From Clavibacter californiensis (GTDB lineage Bacteria > Actinomycetota > Actinomycetes > Actinomycetales > Microbacteriaceae), in contig NZ_CP040792.1 in the NCBI RefSeq assembly GCF_021952865.1, forward strand, positions 558,001 through 622,000: a DNA stretch of 64,000 nt. Reading direction: 5' to 3'. Below, one piece after another: positions 1 through 7,186 of the stretch (within the stretch, counting starts at the first letter, position 1; each line of letters begins with the position of its first letter). Below the pieces are notes generated by a model. That model searched no databases, was not told the DNA's origin, and saw only the letters and a program-made list of their open reading frames with translations. The position numbers and the translations under genes were made by a program.

Positions 1-1
1 C

Positions 2-586
2 ATGCCCGCCGCCGCGCACGAGGTCCTGACCGTCCCCGACCGGGCCGCGTGGCGCGACTGGCTCGACGCGCACGAGGAGGCGTCCGACGGCGTGTGGCTG
101 GTGCTCGCGAAGAAGGGCACGACGGATCCGACGTCGCTCACCTACGCCGAGGCCCTCGACGAGGCGCTGTGCAGCGGGTGGATCGACGGGCAGACCGCGA
201 GCATCGACGAGCGGATCTTCCGCCGCCGATTCACCCCGCGGCGGAAGGCGTCGCTGTGGTCGGAGCGGAACATCGGGCTGGTCGCGACGCTCACCGCGGA
301 GGGCCGGATGCGTCCGGCCGGGATCCGCGAGGTGGAGCGCGCGCAGGCCGACGGCCGGTGGGAGCGCGCCTACGCGGGCCAGGCGTCAGCCGCCGAGCCC
401 GAGGATCTGACGGCCGCGCTCGCCGCATCGCCCGCCGCGGCCGCGACCTTCGCGACGCTGTCCAAGGTCAACCGCTACGCCGTGATCCACCGGGTGTCGA
501 CGGCGCCGAACGCGACCGTCCGTGCGAACCGGCTCGCGAAGCTCGTCGCGATGCTCGAGCGCGGGGAGACGCCGCACCCGCAGTGA
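2..586 (+). CDS. YdeI/OmpD-associated family protein
   Basis: A 194-residue soluble protein of the YdeI/OmpD-associated family. Members of this family are small cytoplasmic proteins, sometimes linked to resistance to cationic peptides, with no settled biochemical role. The family signature is visible: V-W-L-V-L-A-K-K-G at residues 31-39, C-S-G-W-I-D-G at 57-63 and the F-T-P-R-R-K-A-S-L-W-S-E-R-N block at 77-90. The ATG is the second base of the window, so upstream signals and a possible longer start cannot be checked. The next gene runs towards it from the other strand. Confidence 0.85.
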   Translation: MPAAAHEVLTVPDRAAWRDWLDAHEEASDGVWLVLAKKGTTDPTSLTYAEALDEALCSGWIDGQTASIDERIFRRRFTPRRKASLWSERNIGLVATLTAEGRMRPAGIREVERAQADGRWERAYAGQASAAEPEDLTAALAASPAAAATFATLSKVNRYAVIHRVSTAPNATVRANRLAKLVAMLERGETPHPQ

Positions 587-598
587 CGAGGCGGCGGA

Positions 599-1183
599 TC
601 AGGTCGCGGCGGCGGACCAGTCGCGCGCCAGCACCGACATGACGACCTCGTCGTGGAACGCGCCGTCGTGGAAGACGTTCTCGCGCAGCACGCCCTCCTC
701 GACGAAGCCGACCTTGCGGTAGGTCGCCCGGGCCCGGGCGTTGTACGCGAAGACGTGCAGCTCGATCCGGTTCAGACCCATCTCGCGGAAGCCGTAGTCG
801 ACGAGCGTGCGCACGGCGTCGGTGCCGTAGCCGGAGCCCGTGTGCTCGGAGCCGATCATCACCGTGAGCGTGGCCGCGCGGTTCAGGAGTCCCGCGCCGT
901 AGAGCGTGACGTGGCCGACGAGGCGGCCGGAGATCCGGTCGGTGACGCAGAAGGCGACATCGCCCGCCGCATCCTTCGCGCTCCACTTCCGGAACATCTC
1001 GGCGACGTCGCCCTCGGGCCGCGGCCGCACCGTGAGCTGCTGCAGGACCGCCCACTCCGGATCGCGCCACCACCGCACGAGGTCGGGCAGGTCGGCGTCC
1101 TCGAGCGCGCGCAGCCGGATCCGCTCGCCCTGCAGGATCCCCGCGCCGTACCGCTGCGGGTCGCCCGCGTCCGTCCATGCCAT
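599..1183 (-). CDS. GNAT N-acetyltransferase, RimJ/RimL type
   Basis: A 194-residue GNAT-fold acetyltransferase that probably moves acetyl from acetyl-CoA to an amine (protein N-terminus or small molecule). The RimJ/RimL pattern is present: I-R-L-R-A-L-E-D-A-D at the N-terminus, the acetyl-CoA loop (S-G-Y-G-T-D-A), then N-R-I-E-L-H-V-F-A-Y-N and A-R-A-T-Y-R-K-V-G-F-V-E-E-G. The frame is open further upstream, but the start at 1183 (M-A-W-T-D) fits the family length. Convergent with the YdeI-like gene. The substrate is unknown. Confidence 0.88.
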   Translation of the reverse strand: MAWTDAGDPQRYGAGILQGERIRLRALEDADLPDLVRWWRDPEWAVLQQLTVRPRPEGDVAEMFRKWSAKDAAGDVAFCVTDRISGRLVGHVTLYGAGLLNRAATLTVMIGSEHTGSGYGTDAVRTLVDYGFREMGLNRIELHVFAYNARARATYRKVGFVEEGVLRENVFHDGAFHDEVVMSVLARDWSAAAT

Positions 1184-1263
1184 GCGGACATCGTGCCACC
1201 CGGGCCGCCGACCGCGCGCCGTGCTCGCACGCGCCGCGGCCGCCGCGGGCCCTGGCACGCGGG

Positions 1264-1297
1264 AGGCCCGGGCGGGGAGATCGACCCGCCCGGGCCT
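1264..1297. terminator. Perfect 13-bp GC hairpin
   Basis: Arms at 1264-1276 and 1285-1297 are perfectly complementary (AGGCCCGGGCGGG and its complement) around an 8-nt loop. The hairpin lies about 80 nt past the stop of the secreted protein ending at 1379 on the minus strand, and ahead of the GNAT gene. A terminator of the kind without a T tract is the likely role. Confidence 0.65.
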
Positions 1298-1378
1298 TCG
1301 TGGTGCTGTCCGCTGTCGTCGGGAACGGCGTCGTCGCCGCGCCGTGGCCTGTGGATCAGCGCGTCGACCGAGTGAGCG

Positions 1379-2098
1379 CTACTGCTCGCAGTGCGAGTTC
1401 CAGGTGTCGGGGAGCTTGATGTAGATGCCCTTGCTGCACGGGGCGTGGCCCGTGCTGACCGCGACGATCGTGGCGGCCATGAACCCACCGACGGTTGCGC
1501 AGGCCACGGGGATGAGCGCGAAGAAGGAGCAGACGGCAGCGGCGGCCACGGCGGCGCCGGCCCCGATGAGACCACGGAGCCAGTCGTGGTTGATGTACAG
1601 CGTGTACCAGTGGACGAGGTGGTTGTACCAGTGCTTGGACTCCGTGATCGAGCCGCCGCTGGTGGCTGAGGCCGAGATGTCGTCCGAGGTCGGCGAGGCG
1701 TGGAGCTCGGCCTTCATGCTCTCCAGGGAGGCGGCCATCTTGGGGTCCGACGCGGCAGCGGCGCGGAGGCTCGCGGTCTGCGCGTCGGCTGCGGCGGTCT
1801 GCTCGGGCGACAGGCCCATCCAGTTGTCGATGTGCTGACCGTTCACCTCGATGCCGGTCTTCGCCGCGTGGACGACGTCGGCCTCGGTGATCCTGCCCGA
1901 CGTGACGTCGTCGAGCAGGTGCCCGCTCTCGATCGAGTGGCCGACTCGGGCCTCGGGGGAGTGGGGATCGCCGGTCGCGAACGCTCCGCTGCCGGGAGCG
2001 GCGACGACGAGTCCGACGGCGGCGACGGCGCCGATGGCGACCGCGGTGAAGATGGAGCGGGTGGAGCGGGTGGTGCGGGTCCGGCGCATGCTGGACAT
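1379..2098 (-). CDS. Secreted protein of unknown function, hydrophobic four-Cys C-terminus
   Basis: A 239-residue protein I do not recognise. The start at 2098 (M-S-S-M-R-R) follows an AGAGGAA ribosome site. An Arg-rich N-terminus and hydrophobic stretch (about 15-40) form a signal peptide. Residues 45-150 are polar and Ala-rich. The C-terminal third is distinctive: Trp/Tyr/His-rich (156-174), then a Gly/Ala-rich hydrophobic segment (about 176-216) with Cys190 and Cys200, then a short tail with Cys221 and Cys237. A hydrophobic Gly/Ala helix with paired cysteines recalls bacteriocin-like or membrane-inserting secreted proteins, but that is speculation. It stands alone, with hairpins on both sides. 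Confidence 0.7.
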   Translation of the reverse strand: MSSMRRTRTTRSTRSIFTAVAIGAVAAVGLVVAAPGSGAFATGDPHSPEARVGHSIESGHLLDDVTSGRITEADVVHAAKTGIEVNGQHIDNWMGLSPEQTAAADAQTASLRAAAASDPKMAASLESMKAELHASPTSDDISASATSGGSITESKHWYNHLVHWYTLYINHDWLRGLIGAGAAVAAAAVCSFFALIPVACATVGGFMAATIVAVSTGHAPCSKGIYIKLPDTWNSHCEQ

Positions 2099-2159
2099 GC
2101 GGTTCCTCTCTCTCGGGGAGCGGCGTACATCGCCACCCTCGGAACCTAGGGCGCACCGG

Positions 2160-2177
2160 GGCCCCCGTATGGGGGCC
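2160..2177. terminator. Hairpin GGCCCCC-GTAT-GGGGGCC
   Basis: A perfect 7-bp inverted repeat with a 4-nt loop, 54 nt beyond the stop of the HAD phosphatase on the minus strand and 62 nt upstream of the secreted protein's start. It probably ends HAD transcription. Confidence 0.5.
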
Positions 2178-2196
2178 ATGGTGTCCAGCTGGCCAA

Positions 2197-2216
2197 CGTC
2201 AGACGAACGACTGACG
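2197..2216. promoter_or_regulatory. Inverted repeat CGTCAG-N8-CTGACG
   Basis: A perfect 6-8-6 inverted repeat between the HAD stop codon (2231) and the secreted-protein gene. It could be an operator for the secreted protein or an extra terminator stem. No bound regulator can be named. Confidence 0.3.
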
Positions 2217-2230
2217 AGAACGCTCGATCC

Positions 2231-2893
2231 TCAGTCGGCGGTGCCGAGCGTCAGCGTCAGGACCCCGTCGCGCACCTCGACCGTCGTGCCGCGGTGGTCG
2301 CGCACGCGGGGGAGGCCGACGGTGGTCTCGCTCTCGTGGTCGCCGACCACGACTACGCGCATGCCCGCGGCGAGGCCCGCGCGGATGCCGGCCTCGGCGT
2401 CCTCGTAGACGATCGCGTCCGCGGGATCCACGCCCAGGCGCGACGCCGCCAGCAGGTAGCCGTCCGGGTGCGGCTTGCCGTTCTCCACGTCCTCGGCGGT
2501 GACGAGCAGGTCGGGCACGCGGACGCCGGCGCCGATGAGGCGGGCGCGCGCCAGCTCGCGGCCCGCGCTCGTGACCAGGGCGTGGGATCCGGCGGGCAGC
2601 GCGGCCACGAGGTCGCGGGCGCCGGGGATCTCGACCGTCGCGGGGCTGCCGTCGAGCTCGAGCCGATCGAGCTCGGCGAGGAGGGCGGGCACGTCGCTGC
2701 CGGCGGGCGCGAACCGGGCGATGCTGTCGGCGGCGCGCACGCCGTGGATCCGGCGCAGGAGGTCGGCCGGGTCGTGGCCGAAGCGCACGGCGAGCATCGT
2801 CCAGATCTCCTCCACGAGCGCGGTCGAGTCGACGAGCGTCCCGTCCATGTCGAGGAGGAGCGCGCGGGCGGTGAGCGTGACGGGTGCGGTCAT
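2231..2893 (-). CDS. HAD-superfamily sugar-phosphate phosphatase
   Basis: A 220-residue HAD hydrolase, probably a phosphatase for small phosphosugars (beta-PGM / 2-deoxyglucose-6-phosphatase / glycerol-3-phosphatase group). Motif I is D-M-D-G-T-L-V-D-S with nucleophile Asp15 and acid Asp17. Motif II is L-V-T-S-A-G. Motif III/IV is N-G-K-P-H-P-D-G followed by V-Y-E-D-A-E-A-G. A cap domain sits between motifs I and II. The start at 2893 (M-T-A-P-V-T) puts motif I at the usual distance. It is divergent from the small membrane proteins at 2989. Substrate inferred from family only. Confidence 0.88.
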   Translation of the reverse strand: MTAPVTLTARALLLDMDGTLVDSTALVEEIWTMLAVRFGHDPADLLRRIHGVRAADSIARFAPAGSDVPALLAELDRLELDGSPATVEIPGARDLVAALPAGSHALVTSAGRELARARLIGAGVRVPDLLVTAEDVENGKPHPDGYLLAASRLGVDPADAIVYEDAEAGIRAGLAAGMRVVVVGDHESETTVGLPRVRDHRGTTVEVRDGVLTLTLGTAD

Positions 2894-2988
2894 GCATCCA
2901 TCCTCCCGGACGGGTGGCAGCTGGACACGCCCCGGTCGGCCACGATGGAGGGGACGCCGCGATCCCACGCTGCGCGGGCGGAGTCGGC

Positions 2989-3234
2989 ATGGGCGCGGGT
3001 GACACGGACGAGGTCGAGGCCGGGAAGATCCGGACGCTCACGGGCATCGCGGCCTTCACCCTGATGCTGGGGATGCTGATCGTGGGGCTCGTGCCGGATC
3101 TGTCGACCGAGGGCGGCCGGGCCGGGGGCACCCCCGCGTGGTTCGGCGGGGGCCTCTTCGCGGTGCCCGGCCTCGCGGGCCTCGGCTGGGCCGCTGTCCG
3201 AGCGATCCGACTGCGGAGGCGATCCCGTGGCTGA
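2989..3234 (+). CDS. Small membrane protein (81 aa)
   Basis: An 81-residue protein with two predicted membrane segments (T-L-T-G-I-A-A-F-T-L-M-L-G-M-L-I-V-G-L-V, and a Gly/Ala-rich one near the end) and a basic C-terminus R-L-R-R-R-S-R-G. I do not recognise a family. The ATG at 2989 follows GGCGGAGTC, a weak ribosome site. The last codons overlap the GTG start of the next small membrane protein, so the two are probably translated together. Confidence 0.6.
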   Translation: MGAGDTDEVEAGKIRTLTGIAAFTLMLGMLIVGLVPDLSTEGGRAGGTPAWFGGGLFAVPGLAGLGWAAVRAIRLRRRSRG

Positions 3235-3421
3235 CGTGCTGGCGGTGGTGCTCAAGATCGTGATCATCGTGTGCCTGATCGGCAGCGGGGTCTCCTCGTT
3301 CCGCACCGTGAACCACACCTCGCGGACGAACGAGCCCGCACCCCTGTCGATGTCCCGGACCGGAGCCGTGTGCGGCGCGATCGGGATCGTCGCGGTGATC
3401 GCGCAGTTCGTCACCGACTGA
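3227..3421 (+). CDS. Small membrane protein (64 aa), coupled to the preceding gene
   Basis: A 64-residue protein starting at GTG 3227, eight bases before the end of the preceding gene. Two hydrophobic segments (V-L-K-I-V-I-I-V-C-L-I-G and V-C-G-A-I-G-I-V-A-V-I-A-Q-F) flank a short polar loop. No family recognised. The overlap with 2989-3234 suggests a two-component membrane unit. Confidence 0.55.
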   Translation: MADVLAVVLKIVIIVCLIGSGVSSFRTVNHTSRTNEPAPLSMSRTGAVCGAIGIVAVIAQFVTD

Positions 3422-3522
3422 CCCGACGGCTCGGAGTCCTGCCACGGTCCTCCACAAGCCGCACCGCTTACGGCTGCCGCCGGGCCCGGCCGCCCGCCGC
3501 GGTCCGCCCGTAGCCTGGGCGC

Positions 3523-4668
3523 ATGGCGAGGACCACCGGGCGCGGGCGCGCAGCGCACCACGTGGTCATCGGCGCCGGGCTCGCCGGGGCGGCCACCGCG
3601 TGGCAGCTGGCCAGCCGCGGGCACGAGGTCACGGTGCTGGAGCGCGACCGGCCGGCGAGCATGCTCGGCAGCTCGCACGGATCCGCGCGCATCCTCCGCT
3701 ACGCCTACGACGACCCCTTCTACGTGCGGCTGATGCGCGACGCCCGCGTGCTCTGGGATCGGCTCGAGCGCACCACGGGCGCGCACCTCGTGACCCCGAC
3801 CGGATCCGTCGACTCCGGGCTGGTGCGCCGCCCCGCCGAGCTCGCGCGCGTGCTCGAGCGCGTCGGCATCGAGCACGAGCTGATGACCGCGCGCGAGGCC
3901 GAGGAGCGCTGGCCCGAGATGTCCTTCGACTCCGACGTGCTGTTCCACCCCGCCGCGGGCGTCGTCGACGCCGAGACCGCGGTGCGCACGATGCTCGACC
4001 TCGCCGTCGGGCATGGGGCCGTCGTGCACGAGGGCTGGGAGGTCGCGTCCGTCGAGCGGGTCGGCGCGGGCTTCGCCGTGGTCTCGGATGACGGTCGCCG
4101 CGTCGAGGGCGACAGCGTCATCGTGGGCGCAGGGGCGTGGCTTCCCGAGCTGCTCGGTGGCGCGCTGCCGCTGCCGCGTGCCGCGCTCGACCGCATCCCG
4201 CCGCTGCGCGTGCGGCAGGAGCAGGTGTTCCACTTCGCGTACATGGACGGGCCGCCCGCCCGTGCTGTGCCGACCTCCATCCACATGGACGAGCGCATGC
4301 AGGTCTACGCGCTGCCCGGCGGCCGCGACGTGGACGGCCGCGGCCACAAGGTCGCCGAGTTCGACGGCGGGCGCGTGATCCCGTCGGCCGCGCACCAGGA
4401 CGGCGTCGTGGATCCGGCCAACCGCGCCCGCGTCGTCGACTGGGTGCGCCGGAACCTGCCGGGCGTCGAGCCCGTGCCGTACGCGGAGGCGACCTGCCTG
4501 TTCACGAGCACGCCCACCGAGGACTTCGTGATCGACCGGGTCGACGGGATCACGATCGTCTCGCCCTGCTCCGGCCACGGCGCCAAGTTCGCGCCGCTGA
4601 TCGGCAGCCTCGCGGCGGATGCGGCGACCGGCGAGCGCGTCGAGCCGCGGTTCGCGCTCGCGCCCTGA
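3523..4668 (+). CDS. solA: FAD-dependent N-methyl amino acid oxidase (SolA/MSOX family)
   Basis: A 381-residue flavoprotein of the monomeric sarcosine oxidase / N-methyl-L-tryptophan oxidase family, which oxidatively demethylates N-methyl amino acids to give formaldehyde and H2O2. The Rossmann signature G-A-G-L-A-G is at 17-22, with the E-R-D dinucleotide acid near 41. G-S-S-H-G-S-A-R-I-L-R-Y-A-Y is the family's flavin-contacting block. Cys325 in C-L-F-T-S-T-P-T-E-D-F matches the cysteine that carries covalent FAD in MSOX. The C-terminal S-G-H-G-A-K-F-A-P motif is intact. It stands alone between small genes. The substrate is not determined by sequence. Confidence 0.88.
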   Translation: MARTTGRGRAAHHVVIGAGLAGAATAWQLASRGHEVTVLERDRPASMLGSSHGSARILRYAYDDPFYVRLMRDARVLWDRLERTTGAHLVTPTGSVDSGLVRRPAELARVLERVGIEHELMTAREAEERWPEMSFDSDVLFHPAAGVVDAETAVRTMLDLAVGHGAVVHEGWEVASVERVGAGFAVVSDDGRRVEGDSVIVGAGAWLPELLGGALPLPRAALDRIPPLRVRQEQVFHFAYMDGPPARAVPTSIHMDERMQVYALPGGRDVDGRGHKVAEFDGGRVIPSAAHQDGVVDPANRARVVDWVRRNLPGVEPVPYAEATCLFTSTPTEDFVIDRVDGITIVSPCSGHGAKFAPLIGSLAADAATGERVEPRFALAP

Positions 4669-4710
4669 GCGGGGATCCGTCGGGCCGCTGACGCGGGGAG
4701 CCGCCGGGCG

Positions 4711-5397
4711 TCAGACCGTCTGCGCGCGCCCGCGGCCGCCGGTGCGCACGCGGGTACGGCCCGGCTCCCGCGGTGCCGCGCGCTCGGCCGCCCGCTCCCG
4801 ATCCGCCGCCAGCCGCGCCAGCTCGGCGCGCAGCTCGTCGACGCGGTCGTCGCGCCCCTCCTCGGGGAACGCGCCCGGCAGCAGCTGCGGGGCGAGGCGC
4901 GCGCGCACGATCTGCTCGAGCGCCGAGTCGCGCGCGATGACCAGCACCTCGCGGAGCGCCTCAGGGTCGCGCGACAGGGCGCCGAGCCGTGCGACGATCT
5001 CCTCCGCGATCTCGGCGCGCAGCCGGAGCCCCGGCACGTCGCCCTCGCGGTAGTCGTCGGGCCGGCGTCCCTTGCCGTCGCGCAGCGCCGCGCGGTCGCG
5101 GGCCATGCGCAGCCGCTCGGCCTCGCCTCGCTTCTCGCCGATGAGCTCGGCCAGCTCGCCGCGGAGCGCCTCGATGAGCGACTCCTCGTCGTACGGGCGG
5201 CGCTCCCGGAGCGTGCGCAGGATGATCCGGTTGACCATCTGGATCCGCAGCGCGACGCCCACGAGCAGCAGCGCCTCCTCGACGAGCACCTCCTTCTGCG
5301 CCGGATCCGCGGCGACGCGGGCGGCCACGGACGGCGGAGGAGCGCCCGGCTTGGAGGGCTTGGAGGGCTTCGCGGGGCGGATGCGGGGCCGGGGCAT
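4711..5397 (-). CDS. Conserved hypothetical charged helical protein
   Basis: A 228-residue cytoplasmic protein, very rich in Arg, Glu, Ala and Leu and probably mostly helical. The N-terminus is basic and Pro/Lys-rich (P-R-P-R-I-R-P-A-K-P-S-K-P-S-K-P). It is followed by long amphipathic helices (about 40-105 and 120-205) and a basic Arg-rich tail. I do not recognise a family, catalytic motif or membrane segment. The start at 5397 gives M-P-R-P-R-I, preceded by GGGAGGACGTC. Confidence 0.6.
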   Translation of the reverse strand: MPRPRIRPAKPSKPSKPGAPPPSVAARVAADPAQKEVLVEEALLLVGVALRIQMVNRIILRTLRERRPYDEESLIEALRGELAELIGEKRGEAERLRMARDRAALRDGKGRRPDDYREGDVPGLRLRAEIAEEIVARLGALSRDPEALREVLVIARDSALEQIVRARLAPQLLPGAFPEEGRDDRVDELRAELARLAADRERAAERAAPREPGRTRVRTGGRGRAQTV

Positions 5398-5530
5398 GAC
5401 GTCCTCCCGGTCCGCTCGCTCCACCGGCGAGGTGATCCCAGATTACGCGGAACGGCCGACGTCGGGGCGGGCCGCGCCCCCATCCCCGTGCCCATCCGCG
5501 GGCGTCACCGGTGGTCGGTGCCGGCCGCCG

Positions 5531-6490
5531 TCAGCCCATCGTGCGCCGCAGGAACGCGAGCGTGCCGAGCTCGTCGTCGATGCCGCCGCCGTCGTGGCCG
5601 TTGTACTCCCACTCGACGATCTCCTTCTCGCCGGCGTAGGAGTTGAAGGCGCCGTAGACGGTGGAGGGCGGGCAGGTCGCGTCCATGAGGCCGACCGAGA
5701 AGCGGGCGGGTGCGGTCGCGCGGCTCGAGAACGCGACGCCGTCGAAGTACCGCAGCACGGCGTGCACGTCCTCGCCGCGGCCCCGGTGCGTCTTCAGGTA
5801 GTCGACGACCTCGTGGTACGGGTACGCGTCGGTGATGTGCGTGGCGCGCTCGATGTCGCAGAGGAACGGCACGTACGCGGAGACCGCGGCGACGTCGTCG
5901 CGCAGGCCGGCGACCGCGATGGCCATGCCGCCGCCCTGGCTGCCGCCCTGCACGGCGATGCGCGACGGATCCACGACGTCGAGCGACCGCGCCACGTCGA
6001 CCGCGCGCACCGCGTCGGTGAAGAGGCGGCGGTAGTAGTAGGTCTCCCGGGAGGCGATGCCGCGGGTCATGAAGCCGGGGATCGCGGGTCCGGCCTCGCC
6101 GTGGTCGGCGGTGTCGCCCGCGCTCCAGTACGAGCCCTGGCCGCGGGTGTCCATCTGCAGGTGGGCGAAGCCGGCGGCCGCGTAGATCAGCGTCTCCTCG
6201 GCGCGACCACGGCCGCCGCCGTAGCCGACGTACGAGACGACGGTGGGCAGCGGGCCGGTCGCGCCCGCGGGGGTGCGGAGCCAGGCGCGCACGTCGGTGC
6301 CGCCGGATCCCGCGAAGGTCACGTCCTGCACGTCGACGAGCGCGAGGTCGGTGTCGACCGGCGCGAGCCGGACGTCGAGGTCGTGCTGCGCGGCCTCGGC
6401 GAGGGTGTCGGCCCAGAACGCGTCGAAGTCCTCGGGGTCGACGTGGCTGCTGACGTGCGCGCGGGCGGCGTCGACGGGTTCGATGAGCAT
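5531..6490 (-). CDS. axe: Acetyl-xylan esterase / cephalosporin-C deacetylase family
   Basis: A 319-residue alpha/beta hydrolase of the AXE1 family, which removes acetyl groups from xylo-oligosaccharides and similar esters. The nucleophile is Ser184 in G-G-S-Q-G-G. Asp270 (L-M-D-A-T-C-P-P) and His299 (Y-N-G-H-D-G-G) complete the triad. M-D-T-R-G-Q-G at 113-119 and Y-Y-Y-R-R-L-F at 151-157 are family hallmarks. There is no signal peptide, so it probably acts on imported acetylated oligosaccharides, as usual for this family. It would suit a plant-associated bacterium. No sugar genes lie next to it. Confidence 0.92.
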   Translation of the reverse strand: MLIEPVDAARAHVSSHVDPEDFDAFWADTLAEAAQHDLDVRLAPVDTDLALVDVQDVTFAGSGGTDVRAWLRTPAGATGPLPTVVSYVGYGGGRGRAEETLIYAAAGFAHLQMDTRGQGSYWSAGDTADHGEAGPAIPGFMTRGIASRETYYYRRLFTDAVRAVDVARSLDVVDPSRIAVQGGSQGGGMAIAVAGLRDDVAAVSAYVPFLCDIERATHITDAYPYHEVVDYLKTHRGRGEDVHAVLRYFDGVAFSSRATAPARFSVGLMDATCPPSTVYGAFNSYAGEKEIVEWEYNGHDGGGIDDELGTLAFLRRTMG

Positions 6491-6503
6491 GGATCCTCCG
6501 GGC

Positions 6504-6545
6504 GTTCGGCGTTCGGCGTTCGGCGTTCGGCGTTCGGCGTTGGGC
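6504..6545. repeat. Six tandem copies of the heptamer GTTCGGC
   Basis: Five perfect head-to-tail copies (6504-6538) and a sixth with one change (GTTGGGC, 6539-6545), immediately upstream of the esterase start (ATG at 6490) in its likely promoter or leader. Slippage could change copy number, and with it the spacing of expression signals. Confidence 0.9.
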
Positions 6546-6598
6546 GGGTCGGCGTCCGCGTGCCGTCGGGCCGCGTCGCCTCGATCATCATGCCCCGG

Positions 6599-6715
6599 TC
6601 AGCGGAAGAGCGGCTCCCCGGCGGCGGGATCGGCGAGCTCGTGGTCGAGGAAGGTCCAGATCCACTCGAGCGCCCGCGCGCGGTCGAGGCCGGGCGCCTT
6701 CTGCGAGAGCTGCGT
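6599..6715 (-). pseudogene. C-terminal fragment of an unidentified protein
   Basis: A minus-strand frame ends at 6599 with a protein-like stretch (D-R-A-R-A-L-E-W-I-W-T-F-L-D-H-E-L-A-D-P, then a short tail). Upstream of about 6715 the frame becomes a low-complexity Arg/Gly/Pro run, the antisense of the neighbouring WYL remnant. It looks like the tail of a broken gene. I cannot assign a family. Confidence 0.4.
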
Positions 6716-6720
6716 CGGTC

Positions 6721-7167
6721 CGCGACCGGCTGACCCTCCGCTTCGGCCGCGTCGGCGAGGAGGAGGGGCCGCCCCGGCGCGTCGAGCCACACGCGATCGT
6801 CGCCCGGCGCGCGCGGTGGTACCTCGTGGCGTGGGACCTCGACCGCGACGACTGGCGCACCTTCCGGCTCGACCGGATGCTGCCGCGCACGCCCACCGGC
6901 CCGAGGTTCGCGCCGCGGGAGCTGCCCGCGGCGGACGCGCGGACGTTCCTCGCGGCCCGTGCGAAGGGATCCGCCGCGGAGGACCGCTGGCCCTGCACGG
7001 GCGAGGTTGTCGTCGAGCTGCTCGCCCGCGAGGTCGCCCCGTGGATCGGCGACGGCGCGATGGAGGGGGTGTCGGCGACGTCGACGCGGATCACCGTCGC
7101 CTCGTGGTCGCGGACCGGGGTCCTGGCCGCGCGGCTCCGCTCCGCGCAGGAGCCGCCGCGCGCCTGA
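6721..7167 (+). pseudogene. WYL-domain transcriptional regulator remnant
   Basis: In one plus-strand frame the residues run R-R-V-E-P-H-A-I-V, then R-W-Y-L-V-A-W-D-L-D-R-D-D-W-R-T-F-R-L-D-R, the unmistakable core of a WYL ligand-sensing domain in DeoR/YafY-type regulators. The N-terminal winged HTH and first half are missing: homology begins abruptly near 6721, directly against a minus-strand fragment. The C-terminus is short (about 110 residues after the core). GTG 6826 could be read as a start, but the product would have no DNA-binding domain, so I call it a remnant. Confidence 0.75.
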
Positions 7168-7186
7168 CGGCACCGCCGCGCGTCCC

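Noticed and set aside
2890-4578. Long open frame on the minus strand antisense to solA and the small membrane genes
   Set aside because: Its composition is His/Arg/Asp-rich with no motif, as expected for the reverse of high-GC codons; the plus-strand flavoprotein is unambiguous.
3523-4668. Glycine oxidase ThiO instead of SolA
   Set aside because: No thiamine genes nearby, and the C-L-F-T-S-T-P Cys motif is that of covalent-FAD sarcosine/N-methyltryptophan oxidases.
6504-6545. CRISPR-like array
   Set aside because: Seven-base units without spacers are a simple tandem repeat; no cas gene is present.
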